Origin: Baffinella frigidus
Lineage: Eukaryota; Cryptophyceae; Cryptomonadales; Baffinellaceae
Reading direction: 5' to 3'
DNA length: 19,979 bases
NCBI GenBank assembly: GCA_026770585.1
Contig: MU647604.1
Location: forward strand, 47,520 to 67,498
In this document: one piece after another, positions 12,935-19,778 of the stretch
Numbering within the stretch: position 1 is the stretch's first letter
How the letters are laid out: every line of letters begins with the position of its first letter
Notes under the pieces: model-generated
Told to the model about the DNA's origin: nothing
Seen by the model: the letters and a program-made list of their open reading frames with translations, nothing else
Database searches by the model: none
Translations under genes and position numbers: made by a program

Positions 12935-13325
12935 ATTGCAAGGTCCTGGTCGTGCACGGCTCTCACGGAAGGGAATATGTGGTCACAACTCGCCGGCGGC
13001 AGTTGTCAGTGCCGCCGGGTGCGTTCAACACCTAAAGGATGGCCACTCCACCACCACTGACACCTGCAGGATGGAGTTTGGGATTTCATTTCGGAACATG
13101 GCAGAATCTGTTGTGTGTCTTACGGCATCCAACGCTCAAGACAAGGGTGGATTCATGTACATGTATGCTATTTCAGGCATTGGACCACGGCTTGGATGAG
13201 TGTACTTGGTGACCGGTTCTGTTGTGTTCCGAGATGAGAATGGCCCAGGTGTAGGGATCCGGGTTCCGCGTTGAACGCCCCCGCCAACACTGACACCCGC
13301 CACCGCGCGTTGTGAGGGCGAATTC
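12935..13325. other. No gene recognised; decayed duplicates and one hairpin
   Basis: Contains two partial copies of the 12767-12814 sequence (about 13020-13070 and 13270-13315) and a perfect CCGGCGGCA/TGCCGCCGG hairpin near 12991-13018. The 87-codon + strand open frame here has no recognisable motif. Confidence 0.45.
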
Positions 13326-13377
13326 TGGGACGGGCCCGCCTCGGGGCCAGAGGACGGGCCCGCCTTGGGAGTCTACA
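13326..13377 (+). repeat. 50-bp direct repeat, second copy at 13645-13695
   Basis: GGGACGGGCCCGCCTCGGGG, then CCAGAGGACGGGCCC.CCT and GGG.GTGT or GGGAGTCT, occur in the same orientation on both sides of elements B6 and D. The copies differ at only a few positions. Each copy itself contains two GACGGGCCCGCC words. Confidence 0.85.
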
Positions 13378-13493
13378 GGGGTACCTCGCTCATAAGAAAA
13401 CGCCCCCCCCCACAGGACCAGGATAGGGCCCTAGGCACAGGCCTACCGTAGGGTCCTAGGGGGGGGCGTTTTCTTATGAGCGAGGTACCCCTG
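13376..13493. mobile_element. Family B element, intact copy B6 (inverted)
   Basis: The ends CAGGGGTACCTCGCTCATAA and its exact complement are followed by matching arms of GAAAACGCCCCCCCC and GGGGGGGCGTTTTC. The core is in the opposite orientation to the other copies (GGGCCCTAGGCACAGGCCTA then CCGTAGGGTCC). Confidence 0.9.
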
Positions 13494-13507
13494 CAGGACC
13501 CGCCTCA

Positions 13508-13632
13508 CCACGCCAGATTGCAGGTGGGGGTTGAATTTTTTAAACCCTATCAGGAATGGGTTTGCAACTTTTGAAAACCACTGCCTTGAGGGAAAATTGA
13601 CGTTTGGCAACCCGTTCCAGGAATCTGGCGTG
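13508..13632. mobile_element. Fold-back element D
   Basis: CCACGCCAGATT (13508-13519) and AATCTGGCGTGG (13621-13632) are perfect inverted ends, with weaker pairing inward (GGTGGGGGTTG with CAACCCGTTCC) and a small inner AACCC/GGGTT hairpin. It lies 14 bp from B6 and 12 bp from the second direct repeat. Confidence 0.65.
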
Positions 13633-13688
13633 GCAGGAGTTTGGGACGGGCCCGCCTCGGGGCCAGAGGACGGGCCCACCTCGGGTGT

Positions 13689-13864
13689 GTACCACACGAG
13701 GCTTCCCAGGCGAACAGAATAAAAGGGACTTTTAAAGTTTTGTGGGGAAATGATCACGGATAAGGTAACCGACCGACCGCTCAGCGGGCGGAAACGTGAT
13801 CATTTTCCCGCAAAACTTTAGAAGTCCCTTTTATTCTGTTCGCCTGGGTAGCCTCGTGTGGTAC
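13689..13864. mobile_element. 176-bp fold-back element C
   Basis: The left arm GTACCACACGAGGCTTCCCA then GGCGAACAGAATAAAAGGGA and CTTTTAAAGTTTTG..GG.AAATGATCACG is inverted in the right arm with few mismatches (about 70-bp arms). The loop is about 35 bp and GC-rich (ACCGACCGACCGCTCAGCGG). Its last GTAC overlaps the start of the solo family B end that follows. Confidence 0.85.
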
Positions 13865-13888
13865 AGGGGTACCTCGCTCATAAGAAGA
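13864..13888 (+). mobile_element. Family B solo terminus (B7)
   Basis: CAGGGGTACCTCGCTCATAA then GAA with no family core and no inverted partner after it. A piece related to the family E 3' part follows (TTTCAGTCGAGTCACTTTTT, about 13913-13935). Confidence 0.7.
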
Positions 13889-13978
13889 AGAGCACGGTCC
13901 CAACCAGCAGTAGATTTCAGTCGAGTCACTTTTTCTCTCAGGCGACGGAGGTCAGTGAGGGTTTCGAGGTTGAGGGTT

Positions 13979-14094
13979 CATGGTTTAGGGTTTAGGGTTT
14001 AGGGTTTAGGGTTTAGGGTTTAGGGTTTAGGGTTTAGAGCTTGAGGTGGTGGGTTTAGGGTGTAGGGTGTAGGGTTTAGAGTTTAGGGGTTTAG
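13979..14094 (+). repeat. TTTAGGG array
   Basis: Eight nearly perfect TTTAGGG units (13983-14037), then TGTAGGG, TTTAGAG and TTTAGGGG variants, ending TTTAG exactly before a coding-like stretch at 14095. A donor-like GAG|GTCAGT lies upstream near 13948, so this could be an intron (inference). Confidence 0.85.
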
Positions 14095-14228
14095 GATTTT
14101 TACCGTTTGCTGGAGCTTCCACGTGAGGAAGAGTTTCGCAGGAATGATGAGAGGCTTGAGGGCCGCGCGAGCCACAAAACCCTCCGCGTACGAGGTCGCC
14201 AACCTGAGGGGGGGGGGCATCGTTACCA
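14095..14228 (+). other. Possible exon after a TTTAGGG intron
   Basis: Directly after TTTAG| the frame reads FYRLLELPREEEFRRNDERL then EGRASHKTLRVRGRQPEGG, charged and protein-like. The second half is repeated in the next tandem unit as DDERLERRAHHETLRVRGRQ, with several amino-acid changes but no stop. No family was recognised and no start or donor is secure. Confidence 0.3.
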
Positions 14229-14535
14229 ACAATCTAGTACAATCTAGAACAATCTAGAACAACCTAGAGCGATCGAGAAAAATCTAGAGTGATCTAGTTT
14301 TGTGGGGATGATGAGAGGCTTGAGCGCCGCGCGCACCACGAAACCCTCCGCGTACGAGGTCGCCAACCTGAGGGGGAACCCATCGTTACCAACAATCTAG
14401 AACAATCTAGAACAATCTAGAACAATCTAGAACAACCTAGAGCGATCGAGAAAAATCTAGAGGGATCTAGTTTTGTGGGAATGATGAGACGAAACCCTCC
14501 GCGTACGAGGTCGCCAACCTGAGGGGGAACCCCAT
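14142..14535 (+). repeat. Nested tandem repeat (~165-173-bp units containing AACAATCTAG 10-mers)
   Basis: Units start at about 14142, 14306 and 14479 with GAATGATGAGAGGCTTGAG, then CCCTCCGCGTACGAGGTCGC, CAACCTGAGGGGG, CATCGTTACCAA. A run of AACAATCTAG decamers follows (three or four in unit 1, five in unit 2), then AGCGATCGAGAAAAATCTAG and GATCTAGTTTTGTGGG. Unit 3 lacks about 24 bp after ATGATGAGA and has no decamers. A 14-G run follows at about 14580. Confidence 0.85.
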
Positions 14536-14690
14536 CGTTACCAAAGGTCGCGAGCCTGAATGGGAACCGCCGTTCAATATGGGGGGGGGGGGGGCACAGG
14601 CGAGAAGGTGAGCGAGAGCGAGAACGGGGGGGGCTTGTCGGGGCGCCTCTCTGAACAATCAACCCTGATCCCTAAACCATATACCCTGAA

Positions 14691-14755
14691 CGCTACACGC
14701 TACACGCTACACGCTACACGCTACACGCTACACGCCACACGCTACACGCTACACC
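14691..14755 (+). repeat. Variant heptamer array (CTACACG)n
   Basis: About eight copies of CTACACG in a row, with one CCACACG variant. Same period as the telomere-type heptamers (CCCTACA has the same length) but a distinct, homogeneous sequence. Confidence 0.9.
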
Positions 14756-14880
14756 ATAACCCGCAAACCCCCGCACCGTTTCGCGAGTAACGAATTGGAG
14801 CCGCGGGTGACTTTGTCCCCTTTTGCAAGGGCTGCCGCCGTCGCTACCACCTGCCTTCCGAGTATGGGAGTGACTTATCC

Positions 14881-14984
14881 ACGCGGTGGGCTACGAACCT
14901 TTCATCAAAAGTCACCTTGCCTTCAGACGATTAACTTTAGGGATTTTTCTAATCCAGATTGGTCACGTTACACCCGGAATTCCG
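14881..14984 (+). repeat. Dispersed repeat, partner of 2405-2507
   Basis: Second copy of the CCTTTCATCAAAAGTCA...GGTCACGTT.CACCC repeat. Just left, GCCGCCGTCGCTACC.CCTGCC (about 14834-14855) recurs at 15239-15260, so this copy and the fold-back at 15096 lie between two short direct repeats. Confidence 0.75.
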
Positions 14985-15095
14985 GCCCCAACGAACCCCT
15001 CGACGCCCACGGTGTGCAGAGGTCCAGAACGCAGAAAGGATTCACTGCCTGACTGCTGATATCAGAAGTGCGCTGGGAATGCCTCGATACACTCT

Positions 15096-15229
15096 ACCAA
15101 CCCTCACAACTTGGGCAAATCGAAAAAGTCAAAAACACCAAATCCCCTTGGAGGCCGTCGGAATCCGACGGACTTCAAGGGGGGTTTTGGAGCCATTTCC
15201 CCCGATTTGCCCAGACTGTGAGGGTTGGT
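15096..15229. mobile_element. 134-bp fold-back element
   Basis: The ends ACCAACCCTCACAACTTGGG then CAAATCG and CGATTTGCCCAGACTGTGAG then GGTTGGT are inverted with one mismatch region. The centre contains GTCGGAATCCGAC and CCTTGGAG/CTTCAAGG pairs. No coding sequence; 14985-15095 has no recognised content. Confidence 0.75.
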
Positions 15230-15267
15230 GGCTGTCATGCCGCCGTCGCTACCCCCTGCCGAAGAAG

Positions 15268-15720
15268 ATGGTTGAGGGTTTAGGGTTTAGAGTTGAGGGT
15301 TTCGGGTTTCGGGTTTCGGGTTGAGTGTTAAGTGTTTAGTGTTTAGGGTTTAGGGTGTAGGGTTCAGGGTGTAGTGTTGAGGATTTAGGGGTTTGATTTT
15401 GGAACGCACGTGCATCAGCTGGTTTGGGTTTCGGGTTTCGGGTTTCGGGTTCAGGGTTTATGGTTTGGGGTGGACCATGCCTCGACGGGTAGGCTGCAGG
15501 ACGTAACACCCCACCCAGAATGCGCCCCTGCCCAGTCAGGGTTTAGGGTTGAGAGTTTAGGGTTTAGGGTTTGGGGTTTGGTGTGTAGGGCTCTGGGTTT
15601 AGGGCTTTGGGTTTAGGGTTTAGGATTTGGGGGTTTAGGGTTTAGGGTTTAGGGTTTAGGGTTTATAATTTATAATTTGGGGGGTTATAGTTTAGGGTTT
15701 AGGATATAGTTCATGGGTTC
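15268..15720 (+). repeat. Degenerate TTTAGGG array with two unique islands
   Basis: TTTAGGG, TTTCGGG and TTTGGGG variants. Two non-repeat islands (about 15388-15422 and 15468-15538) have no recognised motif. Perfect units at about 15635-15662. Confidence 0.85.
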
Positions 15721-15747
15721 GGGTTTGGGTGTGGGGTGTGCACATGA

Positions 15748-15937
15748 CGCCTATCGAGGTGAGCTCGTAGAGCAGGAGCGCTTTTGGAATGTCGATCAGC
15801 TTGATATTCCGATCTGCTCTCGCAACGCTTGACGATTCAGGCTGCAGCGTCGCCAACCGATCAAACCCCCAAAGGTCAACATTCATTGGACATCGAAAGC
15901 CTGGTTGTACAACCCCGATATTGTTTGAAACGATCAA
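15748..15937 (-). pseudogene. Coding-like fragment of unknown family
   Basis: The minus-strand frame reads MNVDLWGFDRLATLQPE, then SSSVARADRNIKL, then IDIPKALLLYELTSIG, with normal-looking amphipathic composition and no low complexity. It runs into the heptamer array at its 3' end. A CCAG acceptor-like site lies just upstream at about 15903. It may be one exon or a relic. No domain was recognised, and the opposite strand is also open for 61 codons, so support is weak. Confidence 0.3.
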
Positions 15938-16050
15938 AATACTTCACGGCGGAGGGCTGGAGGCTGGGTTGTGAGCGCTGGGGTTGGAGAGTTGTAGCTC
16001 TGATTGAGTTGGGTATTTTCGACTGAAAGGTGACGGATTGATACCACTAA

Positions 16051-16449
16051 CCCGGGAAATCAAGTCTCAACAGTTTTCGACCGGTTCTCGGTCCAAAAAC
16101 TGCGAGGAAGCGAATTTGCCCAAGGATCATCTATCCAGGATATGAGGGGCACACGGGAATGGCGCAATCGGCTGGGGGGCTTCCGGGTGGGCATGGACCT
16201 ATGAGGTACTTCTCTAGCCAATTTCCTACCGTAGGGTCTTATGCAATGAATATGGGAAGTTCCCAGACCCGAAATAAGCTGTTTCGGGTTGCTGCTGGAA
16301 AAACTGCGAGGACGCGAATTTACCCAAGGAGAATCTTTCCAGGATATGAGGGAATGACTCAACCAGCAGATTGGCTTTCGGGTGAGGGTGGACCTTTAAG
16401 GTACTTCTCTAACCGCTCGCGCGTCCCCAGCTTCGCACTGCCCTCCTGA
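16051..16449 (+). CDS. Open frame with an in-frame internal duplication, unknown function
   Basis: Open from just after TAA (16048-16050) to TGA at 16447; the first ATG is 16159. Two related segments: KTARKRICPRIIYPGYEG ... GGHGPMRYFS (about 16111-16212) and KTARTRIYPRRIFPGYEG ... GEGGPLRYFS (about 16300-16410). Their DNA is about 75% identical, and the one clear indel between them is 9 bp, so the frame survives in both. The minus strand is also open over most of this region (LISWIDDPWANSLPRSF and LISWKDSPWVNSRPRSF), so the coding strand is not settled. No family was recognised. Confidence 0.35.
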   Translation, partial: PGKSSLNSFRPVLGPKTARKRICPRIIYPGYEGHTGMAQSAGGLPGGHGPMRYFSSQFPTVGSYAMNMGSSQTRNKLFRVAAGKTARTRIYPRRIFPGYEGMTQPADWLSGEGGPLRYFSNRSRVPSFALPS

Positions 16450-16467
16450 TTTTCGTTTGACGCATTG

Positions 16468-16554
16468 TCATGCAAAAAGCTGACGTTAACGGTGTTGTAA
16501 CGCCCACGTTAACCGACCCCTTAAGGGGTCCGTTAACGTAAGCTTTTCGCATTA
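16468..16554. mobile_element. ~85-bp fold-back element
   Basis: ATGCAAAAAGCTGACGTTAA then CGG pairs with CCGTTAACGTAAGCTTTTCG then CAT. A second CACGTTAAC word and the palindrome ACCCCTTAAGGGGT lie inside. No coding sequence. Confidence 0.7.
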
Positions 16555-16789
16555 ATTGGGATCGGCAGAGGTGCGTGTGCACCCTTGAACCTCCCACCAG
16601 CCCTGTGAGGGCGACCATATCGCCTTTTTCGGGACCCTAGACCCTAGACCCTAAACCACTCAAGACTTTGCTCGTGTGTTGTTCGTGGATTGGTGTCCGG
16701 GGGGGATCGTCCCAAGGGAAATCTGAAACGGGGGAATGAAAATGCGTCACTTGGTTTTAGAGGGCTGGTGGACGCAAGGGAATCCACTG

Positions 16790-16925
16790 TCTCTAGCTGT
16801 GTCTCAGACTATTTGGGATCCTCAATTTCTAGAATTTGGCGAGCCCGGGCTCTTTACCGCTCCAAAGTTGACGGATTCGTACTGCAACCCCAGCATGTCA
16901 ACTGAGAATAGTCGATCAACCCGAG
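16790..16925 (+). repeat. Old dispersed repeat, partner of 1891-2015
   Basis: Contains GTCTCAGACTATTTGGG, AATTTGGCGAGCCCGGGCTC and ATGTCAACTGAGAATAGTC in the same order as 1891-2015. It lies 14.9 kb from its partner in the same orientation. A tiny CCCTAGACCCTAGACCCTAA tract precedes it at 16634. Confidence 0.65.
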
Positions 16926-17486
16926 TGAGGAAGAGCCAGGACCTCTGCCCCCTTCTCCGCAGCAGCTGTCACCCATGCCCGGGGCAGGGGAGAGCGCAGA
17001 TGCGCCTGGCCCAGAAGACCCGGCGTCAGATCCGCCCTGAGCGTCGGCGGGTTGCTTGTTGCGCGAGGCAGGCCGAGTGCGCCTGCTAGGGACGGGCCTT
17101 CTGGCAGGGGATGGGTGGTGAGCGCCGGGTTCCTGGTTCTGGTGTTGGCCGTGTTGCCAACGCTTCTTGGCGGAGCCCATTGACCCCACCGGGCATCAGC
17201 CGGCGCTACAGCTCCATCCCTACATGTCGTAGAACGCGACAGGACACCGGGGGTATGAACAGGTTTAATCCCCACATCCAATCCCGCACAGGGGAGGGGA
17301 GTGACAACCTGATAGCGCGAACGCTGCACACAGGAGCAGGATCCAGCGGTTCTGCATCGGTTTCGCGACAGGATCGGCGGGTGAGGACGGAAAATCTCTT
17401 CGTTTTCGACGCGCAAAGGATTTGGGGGGCACAACTCATCACTCCCAAGTGGATCAACTTGAGGTTGGGTGTCACGACCCAAAAGC
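16926..17486. other. No gene recognised
   Basis: GC-rich DNA with long overlapping open frames on both strands (188 codons on the minus strand). None has a recognisable motif, biased codon use or splice pattern, and length alone is expected at this GC content. Confidence 0.4.
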
Positions 17487-17562
17487 GATAAGACCTACAA
17501 CCCTACGGTAGGCAATCCCTAGGAACTTATCGGTGTTCCTACGGATAGGGCAACCGGAAATG
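17487..17562 (-). repeat. Dispersed repeat G, inverted copy of 4724-4800
   Basis: The reverse complement carries TTCCGGTTGCCCTATCCGTA then GGAAC, and GCCTACCGTAGGGTTGTAGG then TCTTATCGC. CGATAAG and CTTATCG also form a local inverted repeat. A fragment with CCTACCGTAGGGTCTTATGC occurs at about 16226. Confidence 0.65.
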
Positions 17563-17781
17563 CTCAATCTGAAGCCCGATTCAATCCACTTCAGAGGGGT
17601 GTAATTCGAATTTGGAGATAGGCAGCTGGACGGGTTGCAGGACGCAGCCGGTTGGTCCTCTTTGACTCTCTCCTCGCCGGTGGAGCGTGGCTGGCGCTGG
17701 GGACAGGCTGAGGCGAGGCGCGGCGGTGTACAATCAGCAGCAGCCTCTCTGCTGAGATTCGCTGGATCTCATCTTCACAAG

Positions 17782-18999
17782 ATGACGGACCGGGACTGGA
17801 GCGTGTGGGTGGCGGAGCGGCTATCAGCGCCGTGGACCTCTGACCGGATCTTCCCCAACCTGAAGCCGGAGGTGCTGGCGCAGGTACGCGCAGCGTCTGC
17901 CCAGAGTCCCAGCCCTTGAGCAAACCTTCCCCCCGAATGCCCTCCCCCACAGCTGTGCACGATGCGTTCGTCCGAGAAACAGACCAGGCCGCTTGCGGCG
18001 GGAGGGGACCGCTTGCGTATAGAGACGGCGCCGTGCCGCTCTCAGCGTGGCGCCAACCACACACCATACGGCAGGTCGGGGGCAAGTGGGACGTGATGGA
18101 GGCCCTGGTCAAAGTGCGGCTGCTCCTCTCGATGGCGGGGGTGCGCAACTCCTCGGACGCCGCGATCGCTGACGCGTTCCGCCCCCTCCTCTCCTCCGCC
18201 GTGCAGGACAAGGTCACCCCTTCCCTTCCTTCCGGCGCACTGACCCTGACCTCCAGAACTCCCTCCCACCACGACCCCTCCAGAAACAAACTCCACGAAC
18301 AAGGGTCAACTAACCCTCCCTTCCCTGTCCACGAACAAGCGTTGAATTAACCCCAAAACCCCAGAACCCAAACCCCAACCCCCAAACCCTAAACCAGGAT
18401 GAGTGGGTGCGGCTGACAGCCTCGCTGTTCCCGGCGCTCCCGGACCGGGGGTTCCTCGCTCCTAACTCCTTCTCAACCCGAAACCCGAAACATTAAACCC
18501 GAAATCTTCAGCCCGAAACCTTCAACCCGAAACAGAGTCCACGAACACGAGGCAACTAAACCCTAGGATCGGTTTGAAACGTGTCTCCTCCTCCTACCAG
18601 GACGAGTGGGTGCGGCTGACAGCGTCCCTCCTCCCGGCGCTCCCGGACCGGGGGCCCCTCGCTCCTAACTCCTCCTCAACCCGAAACCCGAAACCCGCAA
18701 CCCGAAACCCGAAACCCGAAACCCGAAACCCGAAACATTAAACCCGAAACATTAAACCCGAAACCCGAAACCCAAAACCTTAAACGCTCAACTCCATCAA
18801 ACGTTGTAGGCGGTTCCGTACACCCTAACCCCCTCCCTGCCTCCCCCCAGGACGAGTGGGTGCGGCTGACAGCGTCCCTCCTGCCGGCACTCCCGGACCG
18901 GGGGGCCCTGGCCCTCGACTCTTCCGACCCCCGCGTCAATGAGACCTACAGCGCTCTCCAGAGCATCCTTGCGTCCCCCGCGTCAAAGAAGGCGCTGCG
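17782..18999 (+). CDS. Spliced gene of unknown function; last exon triplicated
   Basis: The ATG at 17782 starts MTDRDWSVWVAERLSAPW. The exon probably ends at CAG|GTACGC (17883). A long exon ending VQDK|GTCACC (18212) reads AVHDAFVRETDQAACGG..., ...KWDVMEALVKVRLLLSMAGV, ...AIADAFRPLLSSAVQDK, helical in character. It joins in phase 0 to an exon starting CAG|GAC (18851): DEWVRLTASLLPALPDRG, ALALDSSDPRVNETYSALQS, ILASPASKKALR, ending at CTGCG|GTACAC (18999). Similar exon copies start at 18398 and 18601. The obvious acceptor for the middle exon (CCCCCACAG|, 17952) puts it one base out of frame with exon 1, so either another site is used or one side is damaged. No family was recognised; an alpha-helical-repeat protein is a guess. 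Confidence 0.6.
18398..18470 (+). other. Exon copy 3a (DEWVRLTASLFPALPDRG)
   Basis: It follows CCCTAAACCAG| directly and reads in phase 0 with the VQDK exon. It matches 3b and 3c for about 60 bases, then shares CTCGCTCCTAACTCCTYCTC and AACCCGAAA with 3b only. No LALDSSDP continuation. A GG|GTTCCT donor is possible after PDR. Confidence 0.6.
18601..18672 (+). other. Exon copy 3b (DEWVRLTASLLPALPDRG)
   Basis: It follows CTCCTACCAG| and reads in phase 0. The 18-residue core is identical to 3c at the protein level. After PDRG it reads PLAPNSSST, as 3a does, and not the ALALDSSDP of 3c. No GT donor was seen before the repeat begins; a GC donor would be needed. Confidence 0.6.
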
Positions 19000-19000
19000 G

Positions 19001-19715
19001 TACACCCTACCGCAGCCGAAACCCTGCACCGTACAATCTGCATCATGCACCATACACCATGCACCCACAAACCCTGCACCGTGCACCGTACACCCTACAC
19101 ACTACACACTACACACTACACCCTACACCCTACACCCTACACCCTACACCCTAAACCCTACACCCTACACCCTACATCCTACACCCTACACCCTACACCC
19201 TACACCCTACACCCTGCACCTTACACCCTGAACCCATAAACCGTGCACCCTACACCCTACACCCTGCACCCTGCACCCTGAACCCTAAACCCTGCACCCT
19301 ACACCCTACACCCGAAACACTAAGCACTCAACACTAAACCCTAAACCCTAATCCCTGATATACATCTGCACTCCTCTTAAGCTGCATCTTTCTCGTCTTA
19401 TCTTGGAATCTGCACTCTCACGCTTCGATGCGGCTCCCCCCCTCAACCCTAAACCCTAAACCCAACACCCTAAACCCTAAACCCTGAACCCTAAACCCTA
19501 AACCCTAACCTCTACACCCTAAACCATAAACCCTGCACCCTCAACCCTAAACCCTAAACCCTAAACCCTAAACCCTAAACCCTAAATCCTGAACCCAGAA
19601 CCCTAAACCCTAAACCCTAAACCCTAAACCCTACACTCAAAACCCTAAAACCTAAACCTTAACCCTGAACCCCAAACCCCACACCCCGAACCCCGAACCC
19701 CAAACCCCAAACCAG
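19001..19715 (+). repeat. CCCTACA then CCCTAAA heptamer array
   Basis: CCCTGCA/CCCTACA units dominate 19078-19330, and CCCTAAA dominates 19443-19650, then CCCCAAAC to the end. A unique island at about 19355-19440 (CTGCACTCCTCTTAAGCTGC) has no recognised motif. The array ends CCAAACCAG, the same form of acceptor as at 9450 and 18397. Confidence 0.9.
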
Positions 19716-19778
19716 GGGGCTGACTTCTTTGGATTGCCGGTACCTTTCGGGCCGCGAGGAGGAGGAGGAGGAGGAGGG
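19716..19778 (+). other. Possible next exon of the 17782 gene
   Basis: Joining CTGCG| (18999) to CCAAACCAG|G (19716) completes an Arg codon and gives ALR|GLTSLDCRYLSGREEEEE, open until TGA near 19884. The acidic tail is a GGA repeat merging into family E DNA, so where coding stops is unclear. Confidence 0.3.

Larger units (their letters stand above)
18353..18792 (+). repeat. CCCGAAA / CCCAAAC heptamer arrays between exon copies
   Basis: The heptamer here is mainly CCCGAAA (18476-18533 and 18678-18775), with ATTAAACCCGAAA variants and some CCCAAAC before copy 3a. It has the same period as CCCTAAA but is homogenised to a different sequence around exon copies 3a and 3b. Confidence 0.85.

Noticed and set aside
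16916-17482. 188-codon minus-strand open frame
   Set aside because: GC-rich DNA where several frames are open at once; no recognisable domain, and it overlaps the 16790-16925 dispersed repeat at its end.
18676-19239. Peptides such as GFRVSGFGF or YTLHPTPYTLHP from heptamer arrays
   Set aside because: Translation of 7-base repeats in three frames; no coding evidence.
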